NCBI RefSeq assembly: GCF_900112815.1
Contig: NZ_FOND01000006.1
Span: 128,216 to 192,215, forward strand
Source: Blastococcus tunisiensis
GTDB lineage: Bacteria > Actinomycetota > Actinomycetes > Mycobacteriales > Geodermatophilaceae
DNA: 64,000 bases
Direction: 5' to 3'
The position numbers and the translations under genes are program-made. The notes under the pieces are model-generated. The model was given only the letters and a program-made list of their open reading frames with translations. It had not been told where the DNA came from and ran no database searches. This document shows, in pieces, positions 1 to 8,974 of the stretch. Every line of letters starts with the position of its first letter. Position 1 is the stretch's first letter.

Positions 1-144
1 GTTGATGGCACCGACCGACGTCCCGACGATCAGGTCCGGTCGGACGCCGCGGTCGAACAGGGCCTGCAGCATGCCGACCTCGGCCGCCCCGAGCACTCCC
101 CCGCCGCCGAGGACGAACGCCGTGCCGGCCCGCCCGGTGGTCAG
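1..144 (-). CDS. Patatin-like phospholipase, N-terminal fragment
   Basis: Only the first ~48 codons lie in the window; the gene runs off the left edge. The minus-strand translation contains a glycine-rich oxyanion loop (FVLGGGGVLGAAEVG) and then GTSVGA, the G-x-S-x-G nucleophile motif of patatin/RssA-type serine lipid hydrolases. The frame begins where the upstream phospholipase D gene stops. I see no ATG or GTG in frame close to the overlap, so the start is uncertain (a CTG at 142-144, or a start further inside the upstream gene). The pairing suggests a two-gene phospholipid-hydrolysis unit. Confidence 0.72.
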   Translation of the reverse strand, partial: MTTGRAGTAFVLGGGGVLGAAEVGMLQALFDRGVRPDLIVGTSVGAIN

Positions 145-1712
145 GGGCGCACCCGGCCCTTCGGCCGCCGGCGGCGGGCGAAGAACCGCTCCACCCGGCG
201 CCACCGGTTCGGCGTCTTCTCCGGGTCCATGACCTCGGACTCGGCGAGCGCCCGGTCGGCCGGCCCCAGCTCCGGGGGCTCGAACGGCACCAGCGACCGT
301 CCGGCCGGCCGGCGCAGCCGCTCGATGCCCCGCACCAGGGACCCGGTGTCGGCGATCGCGGCCGCGACGTCGTCCGCACTGCACCCCAGGTGCTCGGCGA
401 GCAGCCGGTCGCGGAAGCCGACGACCGTCGCGCCGATCCGTGCGGCGTCCGGCCGCCCCTCGACGGCCTCGATCGCCAGGTCGCACTCGGTGTCCAGGCC
501 CATCGAGCGGTTGTTCACGTTGCTCGATCCGATCCGCAGCAGACGGTCGTCGACGACCGTCACCTTGGCGTGCACGTAGATGTGCTCGCGCTGCTCCGTC
601 ACCGGCGTGTACAGCCGGAACCGGTCGTGCACGTCGGCCTCGCGGACCAGCTCCAGGACCCGGGCGCGGGCGGTGCCCATCGCCTTCTCGGAGAGCCAGC
701 CGTCGGCCGTCTCCGGGTTGACCACGACGACGTCGGGGCCGTCGTCCTCGCGCAGCCGCTCGGCGACCGCCTCGGCGATCCGGCGGCTGGCGAAGTACTG
801 GCTCTCCACGTAGATCGAGCGGCGGGCCGCGGCGATCGCGGCCAGCCACAGCAGCTCGATCTCGTGCACCAGGGGCGTGCCGCCGTGCTCGGGCCGGGTG
901 CGGGAGATCGCGACGTCGACGTCGGTGATCAGCGGCTCGACGTCCTCCGGCCAGTACTCGTGCTCGGTGCTGACGGCGTCGAGCCGCTCCCCGGTGCCGC
1001 TCTCCCACCGCTCGCGGGCGAGCTCGGCGACCGCACGGGCGGCCGGACCGGTCATCATGCTCGTCGCGTCGTGCCATGGCCCGGTCGGCCGGCCCTCGCC
1101 CCTCCTGCTCCCCGGACGGCGCCGGTGCGGGTTGGCGTCGGCGTGCTCGGAGGTGTCCCAGCGGTCGGCGGTGACGTCGATGCCGCCGGCGAACGCCAGG
1201 GAGTCGTCGATCACCACGACCTTCTGGTGGTGCGCCCCGCCGACGGGGTGGTGGGTGTCGACGGCGAAGGTGAGCCGGTCCGGGGTCTGCCGGTCGAGCC
1301 ACACGATCGGCTTGAGCCCCCGGCCGAGGGCACGGAGCATGCCGAGGTCCCACTGCAGGACGCCGACGTGCAGGTCGGGGTTGCCCTCCACCGCCCGGTC
1401 GAGCACGGCACCGAGCTGGTCGTCCTCGGGCCGGCCGCCGTCCAGCGGGTCGAGCCGGATCCGCGGGTCGAAGTCCCAGCCGATGAACAGCACCCGCCGC
1501 TCGGCCTGCAGCACGGCGCGCTTCAGGGCGGCGAAGTAGCCGGCCGCGTCCACGAAGATCGCGAAGCGGGTGGCCCGCTCGATCCGCCAGCAGGTCTCGC
1601 CGGGGATCAGCAGCGCGCCGCCCCGCTCCGGGCCGCGGCCGGCGTCCACCACCGGCAGCGGCAGGGCCGGATCGGTGTCGGGCTCGGTCGTCGTCTGGCC
1701 GCCGTCGATCAC
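141..1712 (-). CDS. Phospholipase D-family protein (two HKD motifs)
   Basis: The 523-residue protein carries two HKD catalytic motifs: HHQKVVVIDD near residue 160 and VHAKVTVVDD near residue 380, the latter followed by the GSSNVNNRS block usual in PLD enzymes. Family members hydrolyse or transphosphatidylate phosphodiesters of phospholipids; cardiolipin synthase-like activity is also possible. No signal peptide is evident. The start is GTG, and the first ~30 residues look non-conserved, so a later start is possible. Its stop overlaps the patatin-like gene downstream, suggesting co-transcription. Confidence 0.88.
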   Translation of the reverse strand: MIDGGQTTTEPDTDPALPLPVVDAGRGPERGGALLIPGETCWRIERATRFAIFVDAAGYFAALKRAVLQAERRVLFIGWDFDPRIRLDPLDGGRPEDDQLGAVLDRAVEGNPDLHVGVLQWDLGMLRALGRGLKPIVWLDRQTPDRLTFAVDTHHPVGGAHHQKVVVIDDSLAFAGGIDVTADRWDTSEHADANPHRRRPGSRRGEGRPTGPWHDATSMMTGPAARAVAELARERWESGTGERLDAVSTEHEYWPEDVEPLITDVDVAISRTRPEHGGTPLVHEIELLWLAAIAAARRSIYVESQYFASRRIAEAVAERLREDDGPDVVVVNPETADGWLSEKAMGTARARVLELVREADVHDRFRLYTPVTEQREHIYVHAKVTVVDDRLLRIGSSNVNNRSMGLDTECDLAIEAVEGRPDAARIGATVVGFRDRLLAEHLGCSADDVAAAIADTGSLVRGIERLRRPAGRSLVPFEPPELGPADRALAESEVMDPEKTPNRWRRVERFFARRRRPKGRVRP

Positions 1713-1772
1713 CCCGGAAGTGTGCCCCCCGGTCCGGACGAAACCAACGATCGGCCCCCGGGCCGCGCCGGG

Positions 1773-3596
1773 TCAGCTCAGGTGGTGCACCTCCTGGAGC
1801 CGGTGGACAGGGGTCGGGATGCCCTCGTACCGGGCCTTGAGCTGCAGCGCGAGGTAGAGCGAGTAGTGCCGTGACTGGTGCAGGTTCCCGCCGTGGAACC
1901 AGAGGGCCTCCTGCCGGGTGGGCTTCCACATGTTGCGCTGCTCGCCCTCCCACGGGCCCGGGTCCTTGGTGGTGTCCGAGCCCAGGCCCCACACCTTGCC
2001 GACCCGGTCGGCGACCTCCTGGCTGATCAGGTCCGCAGCCCAGCCGTTCATGGAGCCGTACCCGGTGGCGTAGACGACGAGGTCGGCGGGCAGCGTCGTG
2101 CCGTCCTCCAGGACGACGGCGTCCTCGGTGAGGTGGTCGACGATCCCGTGGACCAGCTTCACGGAGCCGTCGGCGACGAGCTCGGCGGCACCGACGTCGA
2201 TGTAGTAGCCGGACCCGCGGCGCAGGTACTTCATGAACAGGCCCGACCCGTCCTCGCCGAAGTCGAGCCAGAAGCCGGCCTTCTCCAGCCGGTCGTAGAA
2301 GTCCGCGTCGCGCTCGCGCATCTGGTCGTACAGCGGGATCTGGAACTCGTGCATGATCCGGTACGGCAGCGAGGCGAAGATCAGGTCCGCCTTCTCCGTG
2401 GTGACGCCGGCGGCCACGGCCTGCTCGGAGTAGAGCGCCCCGAGGCCGATGTCCATGAGGGTGTCGCTCTTGACGATGTGGGTCGAGGACCGCTGCACCA
2501 TCGTCACGTCGGCGTCGTGCTCCCACAGCGCCCCGCAGATGTCGAAGGCGGAGTTGTTGCTGCCGATGACCACGACCTTCCGGCCGGCGTAGGCGTCCGG
2601 CCCCGGGTGGGCCGAGGAGTGCTGCTGGTCGCCGCGGAAGACGTCCTGGCCGGGGATGACGGGGATGTTCGGCTTGCCCGACATGCCGGTCGCCAGCACG
2701 AGCTGCGTCGGGCGAAGGGTGAGGGGCTTGCCGTGCCGCTCGACGTCGACCGTCCACTCGCCCTTGTCCGGTGAGTACGTCGCCTTCGTGGCCACGGTGC
2801 TGCCCCAGTAGGGGACCTCCATGAGCCGGACGTAGGACTCCAGCCAGTCGCCGATCTTGTCCTTGGGCGAGAAGACCGGCCAGTTGTCGGGGAACTTCAG
2901 GTACGGCAGGTGGTCGTACCAGACCGGGTCGTGCAGGCAGAGCGACTTGTACCGGCCGCGCCACTGGTCCCCGGGCCGGTCGTGCTTGTCGACGACGAGG
3001 GCCGGCACGCCGAGCTGCCGCAGCCGGGCGCCGAGGGCGATCCCGCCCTGACCACCGCCCACGACCAGCACGTACGGCTGGACGCCGACCCCCAGCTCGG
3101 CCTCCTCCTGCTCCCGGCGCTCCAGCCAGGTCAGGCGGTGCTTGTTCGCGCCGTGCTCGGCGCCCATGGGCCGGGCCGGTCCGCGCGGCTCCTCGTGCCC
3201 CTTCAGCTCGGACAGGGTGGTGAGGAACGTCCACGCCCGGGGTCCGCCGTCCTCCTCGACGAGCCGCAGCAGGCCGCGGCCGCGGCCGACGGCGGTCTCG
3301 AAGGTGTACCAGGCGGTGGTGACGCCGTCGGCCTCCTCCGGCGGCTCCTCGAGCGCGAAGGACGTCGGGTCGGTGCGCTCCAGAGTCTCGGTCAACAGGT
3401 CGGTGACGCCCTGCTGGTTCTCGACGGTGGTGATGTTCCAGGTGAAGGAGACCAGGTCGCGCCAGAAGCTGGTCGCGGCGAACATCCCGGCCGCGCCGGC
3501 GACGTCGCGGGCGCGCAGGGCGGCCTCGAAGTCGGCGAGCCAGCGCCGCGCCCGCTGCTCGGGGGCCCGGGTGGACGTGTCGAGGGTCTGCGTCAT
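1773..3596 (-). CDS. Flavin-containing monooxygenase with N-terminal SnoaL-like domain
   Basis: The 607-residue protein starts at the ATG giving MTQTLDTS; a much longer open frame upstream runs antisense through the divergent regulator and is spurious. Residues ~20-150 look like a SnoaL/NTF2-like domain. An FAD Rossmann motif (GGGQGGIALG) lies near 178, and an NADPH Rossmann motif (VVIGSNNSAFD) near 340. This layout matches actinobacterial NAD(P)-binding monooxygenases of ~600 aa that oxidise ketones or heteroatoms; the substrate is unknown. It is divergent from a GAF-domain regulator only 81 bp away, its likely controller. Confidence 0.88.
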   Translation of the reverse strand: MTQTLDTSTRAPEQRARRWLADFEAALRARDVAGAAGMFAATSFWRDLVSFTWNITTVENQQGVTDLLTETLERTDPTSFALEEPPEEADGVTTAWYTFETAVGRGRGLLRLVEEDGGPRAWTFLTTLSELKGHEEPRGPARPMGAEHGANKHRLTWLERREQEEAELGVGVQPYVLVVGGGQGGIALGARLRQLGVPALVVDKHDRPGDQWRGRYKSLCLHDPVWYDHLPYLKFPDNWPVFSPKDKIGDWLESYVRLMEVPYWGSTVATKATYSPDKGEWTVDVERHGKPLTLRPTQLVLATGMSGKPNIPVIPGQDVFRGDQQHSSAHPGPDAYAGRKVVVIGSNNSAFDICGALWEHDADVTMVQRSSTHIVKSDTLMDIGLGALYSEQAVAAGVTTEKADLIFASLPYRIMHEFQIPLYDQMRERDADFYDRLEKAGFWLDFGEDGSGLFMKYLRRGSGYYIDVGAAELVADGSVKLVHGIVDHLTEDAVVLEDGTTLPADLVVYATGYGSMNGWAADLISQEVADRVGKVWGLGSDTTKDPGPWEGEQRNMWKPTRQEALWFHGGNLHQSRHYSLYLALQLKARYEGIPTPVHRLQEVHHLS

Positions 3597-3613
3597 GCCG
3601 GATACCTCCTGCG

Positions 3614-3671
3614 GACGCCGGTCGGCGTCGGGTCGACCGGCAGCGTGCGACGGACATGCTGTGACAGGCAT
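3614..3671. promoter_or_regulatory. Divergent control region with two inverted repeats
   Basis: The 81-bp gap between the flavin monooxygenase (minus) and the GAF regulator (plus) holds GACGCC-GGTC-GGCGTC at 3614-3629, with perfect 6-bp arms. It also holds ATGCTGTGACAGGCAT at 3656-3671, an imperfect palindrome centred on TGTGACA. The latter sits just before the regulator's start, a good place for autoregulation. No convincing -35/-10 pair was found. Assignment as operator is inference. Confidence 0.35.
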
Positions 3672-3677
3672 GGTGTG

Positions 3678-4955
3678 ATGAGCAGCACACCGTTCGAGGC
3701 GCGGGGGCGGAAGCGTTGCACCGTGTTGCACGCCGTCCGCGATGAGGTGGAGGTGGACGTGACCGGCTTCTCCGCGATCGCCCCGGGCACCGACCTGTCG
3801 CAGCACGCGCGGGTGCTCCTGCGCGTGCACGACGCGGTGCTCGGTGGCGGCCGGTCGCCGGTGCGCCCCCGCGGGGTCGTGGCGCGGTCGTGGTCCCGGG
3901 TGCTCGGCCTCGGGCTCGACGCGACCCGCACCAACGCCCGGGAGCCGCTGCTGCCGGACGAGGTCGAGCGACGGCGGCGGCGTTCCCCGCTGCGGCCGGT
4001 CATCGGGGAGCTGCGGCAGGTCCTCGGCAGCGTCGCGGAGGCGTCGTCGTTCCTCCTGGTGGTCACCGACGCCGACGGGGTCATCCTGTGGCGGGAGGGC
4101 TCCGCACGGGTCCGGCTGCGGGCCGATGCCCTCGGGTTCACCGAGGGTGCCCGCTGGACCGAGGGGACGGTGGGCACCAACGCCATCGGGACGGCGCTGG
4201 CGGAGGCGGCCCCGGTGCAGCTGTTCTCCGCCGAGCACTTCGAGCAGGCGCAGCACCCCTGGTACTGCACGGCCGCCCCGATCCACCACCCGGTCACCGG
4301 TGAGCTGATCGGCATCGTCGACGTGAGCGGGCCCGCGCTGACGCTGCACCCGGTCATCGGCGCCCTCGTGGAGACCGCCGTCCGCCTGGCGGAGGCCCAG
4401 CTGTGGCGGCACCACGAGCAGCGGCTGGAGCGGCTGCGGCAGTCGGCCCGCGGGGTGCTGGCCACCGTCTCCGGCCCCGTGCTGCTGGTCGACGAGCACG
4501 GCTGGGTCGCCCACCAGGCGGGCATCGCCGTGCGGAACCGGGTCGAGGTGCCGCGGGCCGACCGCATGATGGCCGTCCCCGGACTGGGGCTGTGCGCGCC
4601 GGAGCGGATCGGCGACGGCTGGCTGGTCCGCCCGCGCGAGGCCGAACGCGATCTGGTCGCCGAGCTGGACCTGACCGGAGCGCCGGTGCTCCGCCTGCGG
4701 TCGCACGCCGACCCGTGGGTGACCCCGCTGTCCCGGCGGCACGCCGAGGTGCTGGGACTCCTGCAGCGGGCCGGCGCGTCCGGGCTGACCGCCTCGCGGC
4801 TGAGCACCGCGCTCTTCGGCGACGAGGAGCACTGCGTGACCGTCCGGGCGGAGATCTCCCGGCTCCGGAAGGTCGTCGGCGGGCTGGTGGCCACCGCCCC
4901 CTACCGGCTCGCCGACGGCGTCAGCCTGACCGTGGTCCGCCCCGGCCGCGGGTGA
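3678..4955 (+). CDS. GAF-domain transcriptional regulator
   Basis: The 425-residue protein begins at an ATG (MSSTPFEARG); longer frames upstream are antisense to the monooxygenase. The centre (about 90-250) reads as a GAF sensor related to AcoR-type activators (RWTEGTVGTNAIGTALAE, PWYCTAAPIHHPVTGELIG). The C-terminus (LSRRHAEVLGLL ... TVRAEISRLRKVVGG) looks like a winged helix rather than a Fis-type HTH, and there is no AAA+ domain. Family members sense small ligands. The divergent monooxygenase is the obvious target. Confidence 0.82.
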   Translation: MSSTPFEARGRKRCTVLHAVRDEVEVDVTGFSAIAPGTDLSQHARVLLRVHDAVLGGGRSPVRPRGVVARSWSRVLGLGLDATRTNAREPLLPDEVERRRRRSPLRPVIGELRQVLGSVAEASSFLLVVTDADGVILWREGSARVRLRADALGFTEGARWTEGTVGTNAIGTALAEAAPVQLFSAEHFEQAQHPWYCTAAPIHHPVTGELIGIVDVSGPALTLHPVIGALVETAVRLAEAQLWRHHEQRLERLRQSARGVLATVSGPVLLVDEHGWVAHQAGIAVRNRVEVPRADRMMAVPGLGLCAPERIGDGWLVRPREAERDLVAELDLTGAPVLRLRSHADPWVTPLSRRHAEVLGLLQRAGASGLTASRLSTALFGDEEHCVTVRAEISRLRKVVGGLVATAPYRLADGVSLTVVRPGRG

Positions 4956-4973
4956 GCCGGCGCCCTCACCCGG

Positions 4974-5924
4974 TCAGCGTTCCACCACGTTCCGCAGCTC
5001 CCGGCCCGCCAGCAGGGCCGCGACGTTGGCGGCGACCAGCTCGTCGGCGCCGACCGGGCGTCCACCGGCGGCGTGCGGGGTGAGCAGCAGGTTCCTCGCC
5101 TCCCACAGCGGCGAGTCGGCGGGCAGCGGCTCCTCGGCGGTGACGTCGAGGGCCGCCCCGGCGATGCGGCCCTCGTCCAGGGCGGCGACCAGCGCGGGCT
5201 CGTCGACGGTCGAGCCGCGCCCGACGTTGACCACGAGGGCGTGCGGCGGCAGGGCGGCCAGCCGGCCGGCGTCCAGCGCATCCCGGGTGGTGGTGGTCGC
5301 GGGCAGGATCATGACCAGCACGTCGGTGGCCGCCAGCTCGGCGTCCACGTCCCGCTCGGCGACGACGCGGAATCCCGACCGCTCCCCGGCGGTCCGCGCG
5401 ACCCCGCTGACGCGCGCCCCGAGCCCGTGCAGCAGCGGGGCGAGGGTCTGCCCGATGCTGCCGAAGCCCCAGATCAGGACCCGTGCGCCGAGCAGCGTGG
5501 TGACCGCCCCCTCCGGGTGCAGCGGCTGGAGGCCACCCAGCTCCTCGGCCCAGTGGTGCCGGCGCTGCGCCGCCGCCGCGGCGGGCAGCCGGCGCACGAG
5601 GGCGAGGACCAGGGCCAGCGCGTGCTCGGTGACGGGCCGGTCGTGCAGGCCGGTGCCCGCGGTGACGACGACGTCGTCCGGGAAGCCCGCGCCCAGCACT
5701 ACGTCCGGACCGGCCGCCAGGGTCTGCACCCACCGCAGCCGCGGCATGCGCCCCGCGACGGTGGCCAGGTCGGCGCCGGAGCTGCCCCAGACCACCAGCG
5801 CATCGGCGGCCAGGTGCTCGTCGGGCACCGGTGCCGAGGCGTCGTAGGCGATCGCCTCGACCCCCTCGGGCAGCACCGGGTGCAACGGCAGGGAGGTCGG
5901 GACCAGGAGCTTCATCGCGGGCAT
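4974..5924 (-). CDS. D-2-hydroxyacid dehydrogenase (NAD-dependent)
   Basis: The 316-residue protein of the D-isomer-specific 2-hydroxyacid dehydrogenase family has the NAD-binding motif GFGSIGQTLAPLL near residue 155. The catalytic region includes VNVGRGSTVDEPAL and the PHAAGGRP block carrying the catalytic His. It would reduce 2-oxoacids to D-2-hydroxyacids or the reverse. Two ATG codons lie at the start (5924 and 5915); the second gives MKLLVP and neither has a strong Shine-Dalgarno. It converges on the GAF regulator with an 18-bp gap. Confidence 0.88.
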   Translation of the reverse strand: MPAMKLLVPTSLPLHPVLPEGVEAIAYDASAPVPDEHLAADALVVWGSSGADLATVAGRMPRLRWVQTLAAGPDVVLGAGFPDDVVVTAGTGLHDRPVTEHALALVLALVRRLPAAAAAQRRHHWAEELGGLQPLHPEGAVTTLLGARVLIWGFGSIGQTLAPLLHGLGARVSGVARTAGERSGFRVVAERDVDAELAATDVLVMILPATTTTRDALDAGRLAALPPHALVVNVGRGSTVDEPALVAALDEGRIAGAALDVTAEEPLPADSPLWEARNLLLTPHAAGGRPVGADELVAANVAALLAGRELRNVVER

Positions 5925-5994
5925 CCGCCGTCGTGGGAGGGCACCGGGTCATGGTGCCGGGCCGCCGGCCGGATGTCCCGCCGGGTCGGCCGGC

Positions 5995-6099
5995 GGCCGA
6001 GCACCCGACGGCCGGGCACCCGACGGCCGGGCACCCGACGGCCGGACACCGGACGGCCGGGCAGCCGACGGCCGGCTTCGTGAGGGCCGGGCACCCGGA
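5995..6099. repeat. 15-bp tandem repeat array, seven imperfect units
   Basis: Seven adjacent 15-bp units start at 5995, 6010, 6025, 6040, 6055, 6070 and 6085; the clean unit is GGCCGGGCACCCGAC. Units 2 and 3 are identical and the outer ones drift. In one frame they would encode AGHPT repeats, but this lies between a minus-strand dehydrogenase and the likely GTG start of the next plus-strand gene, so it is probably non-coding. No spacers are present, so this is not CRISPR. A related array lies at 19917-20003. Confidence 0.85.
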
Positions 6100-6139
6100 C
6101 GTGCGGAACAGTCCGTGGCCGGACCGCGCTGCACCTGCG

Positions 6140-7171
6140 GTGATCGACCCGGCGCCGCGGCTCTCCCTGCTGGACCGGTCCCGCACGCGGGTGGGCGAGC
6201 CCGACGCCGCCGCGCTCGCCGGCACGGTCGCCCGCGCGGTGCGCGCCGAGGCACTGGGCGTCGAGCGGTTCTGGGTCGCCGAGCACCACGGGGTCCCCGG
6301 CATCGCCGGCGCCGCCCCCGCCGTGCTGCTCGCCGCGATCGCCGGCCGGACGCACCGCATCCGGCTGGGCTCGGCCGGCGTCATGCTGCCCCATCACCAA
6401 CCGCTCGTGGTCGCCGAGCAGTTCGCGACGCTGTCCGCCTTCGCCCCGGGCCGGCTCGACCTGGGGCTGGGCCGCTCCTCCGGCTTCACCCCACCGGTGC
6501 GCCGGGCGCTGCGCGAGACCGAGCGGGACTTCGCCGCCGACCTCGCGGAGGTGCGCGACTTCCTGACCGGCCGGGCGGAGATCACCGCGTACCCGCGGCC
6601 GGCCGGTCCGGTTCCCCTGACCGTGCTGGCCACCGGGGCCGGCCTGCAGGTCGCCGCCGAGCTCGGGCTGCCGGTCGTCGTGGGCGGCCCGCTGCTGGGG
6701 GTGGGCGGGGATCCGGAGCCCGGGCTGGCCGCCCTCGATGGCTACCGGCGCAGCTTCCGGCCCTCCGAGCAGCAGCCGGAGCCGCGGGTGTCCATCAGCC
6801 TCGACGTGCTGGTCGCCGACACGACCGCCGAGGCCGAGGACCTGCTCCTCCCCGAGGCGTGGGCGATGGCCCGGGCACGGACCACCGGCGTCTTCCCGCC
6901 CCTCGAGCCGGTCGCCGCGGTCCGGGACGCCTCCCGCACCCCGCGCCAGCAGGAGTACCTGGACCGGACCGTGGCGGCCGCGGTCGCCGGCACCCCGGCG
7001 CAGGTGGAACGACGGCTCGCCGAGCTGATCGACCGCACGGGGGCCGCCGAGCTGGTCGCCTCGAGCAGCACCTTCGACCGCACCGCCCTGGACACGTCGG
7101 ACGCGGCGCTGGCCGCACTGTTCGGGCCGGCCCGCACCCCCGCGGACGCCTGGGCCGGCCGCGCGGGCTGA
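6140..7171 (+). CDS. LLM-class flavin-dependent oxidoreductase (MsnO8-like)
   Basis: Luciferase-like monooxygenase of 343 residues if started at the GTG giving MIDPAPRLSLLDRSR, which matches the usual beginning of this family. The upstream extension is a low-complexity translation of the tandem repeat array and is unlikely to be protein. Typical blocks are FWVAEHHG, RIRLGSAGVMLPHHQPLVVAEQFATL and PGRLDLGLGR. Such enzymes use reduced FMN or F420; substrate unknown. It is divergent from the hydroxyacid dehydrogenase. Confidence 0.85.
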   Translation: MIDPAPRLSLLDRSRTRVGEPDAAALAGTVARAVRAEALGVERFWVAEHHGVPGIAGAAPAVLLAAIAGRTHRIRLGSAGVMLPHHQPLVVAEQFATLSAFAPGRLDLGLGRSSGFTPPVRRALRETERDFAADLAEVRDFLTGRAEITAYPRPAGPVPLTVLATGAGLQVAAELGLPVVVGGPLLGVGGDPEPGLAALDGYRRSFRPSEQQPEPRVSISLDVLVADTTAEAEDLLLPEAWAMARARTTGVFPPLEPVAAVRDASRTPRQQEYLDRTVAAAVAGTPAQVERRLAELIDRTGAAELVASSSTFDRTALDTSDAALAALFGPARTPADAWAGRAG

Positions 7172-7248
7172 CGAGCCGCGCCGGGGGCGGAAATCCGCTG
7201 TCCCCCGCGCCGCCGCCGGGTGATCATCTCGCCCGGGGAGGCGGCGAC

Positions 7249-7641
7249 ATGACGACGGACGAGGACACCCGGGACGACGGTGCCCAGGGGCTGCGCGCGG
7301 CGCTGCGGACCGACCTCGTCGGCGCGATGCGGGCGCGCCGGCCGGAGGTCGTGGCCACGTTGCGCGGCGCCATCGCCGCCATCGACAACGCCGAGGCGGT
7401 CGAGGTCCCCTCCCGGGTGGCGGACGCCGGGAGCGGTCCCGTCGCCGGCGCGCGCACCGGGGTGGGCTCGACCGAGGCGGCGCGGCGCACCCTGTCCGCC
7501 GACGACGTCCGCGCCGTGCTCCGCGCGCAGATCGCGGAGTGCGCCGTCGCGGCCGACCGCTGCGACGCGCACCGGCAGCCCGAAGCGGCCGCCCGGCTGC
7601 GCCGGGAGGCCGAGGTGCTCCGGGGCTACCTGGGCGGGTGA
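7249..7641 (+). CDS. GatB/YqeY domain-containing protein
   Basis: The 130-residue protein starts at an ATG preceded by GGGGAGGCGG. The N-terminal pattern L-x(4)-DL-x(2)-AMRARRPEVVATLRGAIAAIDNAE is typical of YqeY proteins, which resemble the tRNA-binding tail of GatB and are thought to interact with tRNA or aminoacylation complexes. The C-terminus ends in EVLRGYLGG, like the ...YLP tail of the family. The middle is more divergent than usual. Confidence 0.8.
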   Translation: MTTDEDTRDDGAQGLRAALRTDLVGAMRARRPEVVATLRGAIAAIDNAEAVEVPSRVADAGSGPVAGARTGVGSTEAARRTLSADDVRAVLRAQIAECAVAADRCDAHRQPEAAARLRREAEVLRGYLGG

Positions 7642-7694
7642 ACGGCCCGGCCCACCGGCGGGCCGCCTCCGGCGGGCACGGCAGGATGCGCCCC

Positions 7695-8390
7695 ATGTGC
7701 ACGGTGGTGGTGCGCCGGTCCGCCGGAGGGCCGGCAGAGATCCTCGCCGTCCGCGACGAGGTGACCTCCCGGGAGTTCGACGTCCCCGACCGGTGGTGGC
7801 CCGAGTCGCCCGACCTCGTCGGCGGGCGGGACCGCGTGGCCGGGGGCACGTGGTGCGCGACGCATGTCGGCACCGGCGTCACCGCTCTCGTGGTGAACCG
7901 GTACCACGAGCGGCCCGCCACCCCAGGGGCGGCGAGCCGCGGCGTGCTGCCGCTGCTCGCCGCCGTGCACGGGACGGGCTGGACCTCGCACGTGCGGCTC
8001 GCCGGGATGGCGGGCTTCCTGCTCGTCCTGGTCGCCCCCGACCGGCTGGTCACCTGGGAGTTCGACGGCGACCGGCTCACCGCCGCCGAGCACGCCGACG
8101 GCACGCACCTTCTGACCTCCGGCGGGCCGGAGGACCGCAAGGCCGACCGCTGGCTGGCGGCGTTCACCGAGGCCGCCTTCCCGGAGGGCTGGCGGGACCT
8201 GGTCCGCGGCGTGCCCCCGTCCGAGGACCCCGGGGCCCTGGTCGTGCGGCGCGAGCGGGACGGTCAGGTGTACGGCACCGTGTTCGCCGAGACCATCGAT
8301 GCCCGGCCCGGACGGGTGGAGTTGGAGTACGCCCTCCGGCCTTGGACCCACGCCCGGTGGGACACCGCCACGTTCACCTCGTCGGGCTGA
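7695..8390 (+). CDS. NRDE-family protein (TANGO2-like)
   Basis: The start was placed at the ATG giving MCTVVVRR because NRDE proteins begin Met-Cys, with the Cys as putative N-terminal nucleophile; the ATG 9 bp earlier would bury it. An NRDE-like motif is partly kept (AVRDEVTSREF, VVNRYHER). The protein has 231 residues, with no signal peptide or membrane segment. Eukaryotic TANGO2 is tied to heme and lipid handling; the bacterial role is not settled. Confidence 0.75.
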   Translation: MCTVVVRRSAGGPAEILAVRDEVTSREFDVPDRWWPESPDLVGGRDRVAGGTWCATHVGTGVTALVVNRYHERPATPGAASRGVLPLLAAVHGTGWTSHVRLAGMAGFLLVLVAPDRLVTWEFDGDRLTAAEHADGTHLLTSGGPEDRKADRWLAAFTEAAFPEGWRDLVRGVPPSEDPGALVVRRERDGQVYGTVFAETIDARPGRVELEYALRPWTHARWDTATFTSSG

Positions 8391-8459
8391 CCGGCGGGCC
8401 GGACGCAGCTCCCGCGACAGCGGCATGGCTTGACACGGCTCACGGTGCTGGCGAAGCTG

Positions 8460-8476
8460 GGCTAACAGCGTTAGCC
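8460..8476. promoter_or_regulatory. Palindromic TetR-type operator
   Basis: GGCTAAC-AGC-GTTAGCC is a perfect 7-bp inverted repeat just before the SRPBCC gene start at 8482. It lies about 25 bp downstream of a TTGACA (8430-8435), so a bound repressor would block transcription initiation. The second gene of the unit encodes a TetR-family repressor, the natural candidate to bind it. The matching -10 is weak. Confidence 0.6.
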
Positions 8477-8481
8477 AGTCC

Positions 8482-8958
8482 ATGGACGAGGAGTCCCCCG
8501 TGCACCACGAGATCAGTGCGACCACCACCATCGACGCCCCGCCCGCCCAGGTGTGGCAGGTCCTCGACGAGACCGCCGCGTACGGCGACTGGAACCCGTT
8601 CATCCCGGAGCTCAACGGCGAGCTGGTGGTCGGCAGCCGGCTCCGGGTGCGCATCGTCCCGCCCGGCGGCGGCGGCGGGATGACCTTCCGCCCCACGGTG
8701 ACCGCCGTCGACCGGGAACGGCACCTCGCCTGGCTCGGGCGCCTGGGACTGCCCGGGCTGTTCGACGGCACTCACTCCTTCACCCTGGCCCCGCGACCGG
8801 ACGGCGGCACCGATCTCACCCAGCGCGAGGTCTTCCGCGGCCTGCTGGTGCCGCTCTTCGGCAGCATGCTCCGGCGCACCGAGGCGGGGTTCGTGGCCAT
8901 GAACGACGCGCTCCGGGCCCGCGCCGAGGAACGGAACCGGGCGGGGACCGGGCAGTGA
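8482..8958 (+). CDS. SRPBCC family protein (START-like lipid/ligand-binding fold)
   Basis: The 158-residue protein has the opening TTTIDAPPAQVWQVLDETAAYGDWNPFIPEL, typical of polyketide cyclase/dehydrase SRPBCC proteins, which bind hydrophobic ligands in a helix-grip pocket. It is the first gene of a two-gene unit with a TetR regulator 16 bp downstream and is preceded by a perfect palindrome. The regulator may sense the ligand this protein binds or acts on. No catalytic residues can be assigned. Confidence 0.82.
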   Translation: MDEESPVHHEISATTTIDAPPAQVWQVLDETAAYGDWNPFIPELNGELVVGSRLRVRIVPPGGGGGMTFRPTVTAVDRERHLAWLGRLGLPGLFDGTHSFTLAPRPDGGTDLTQREVFRGLLVPLFGSMLRRTEAGFVAMNDALRARAEERNRAGTGQ

Positions 8959-8974
8959 CCACCGGAACCCCGGT

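Noticed and set aside
5995-6099. CRISPR-like array
   Set aside because: Units are directly adjacent with no spacers and no cas genes are nearby; it is a simple tandem repeat.
8430-8444. Third copy of the TTGACA-N3-TGT operator (TTGACACGGCTCACG)
   Set aside because: Only the left arm matches; the right arm does not pair. It is more simply a -35 hexamer for the SRPBCC gene.
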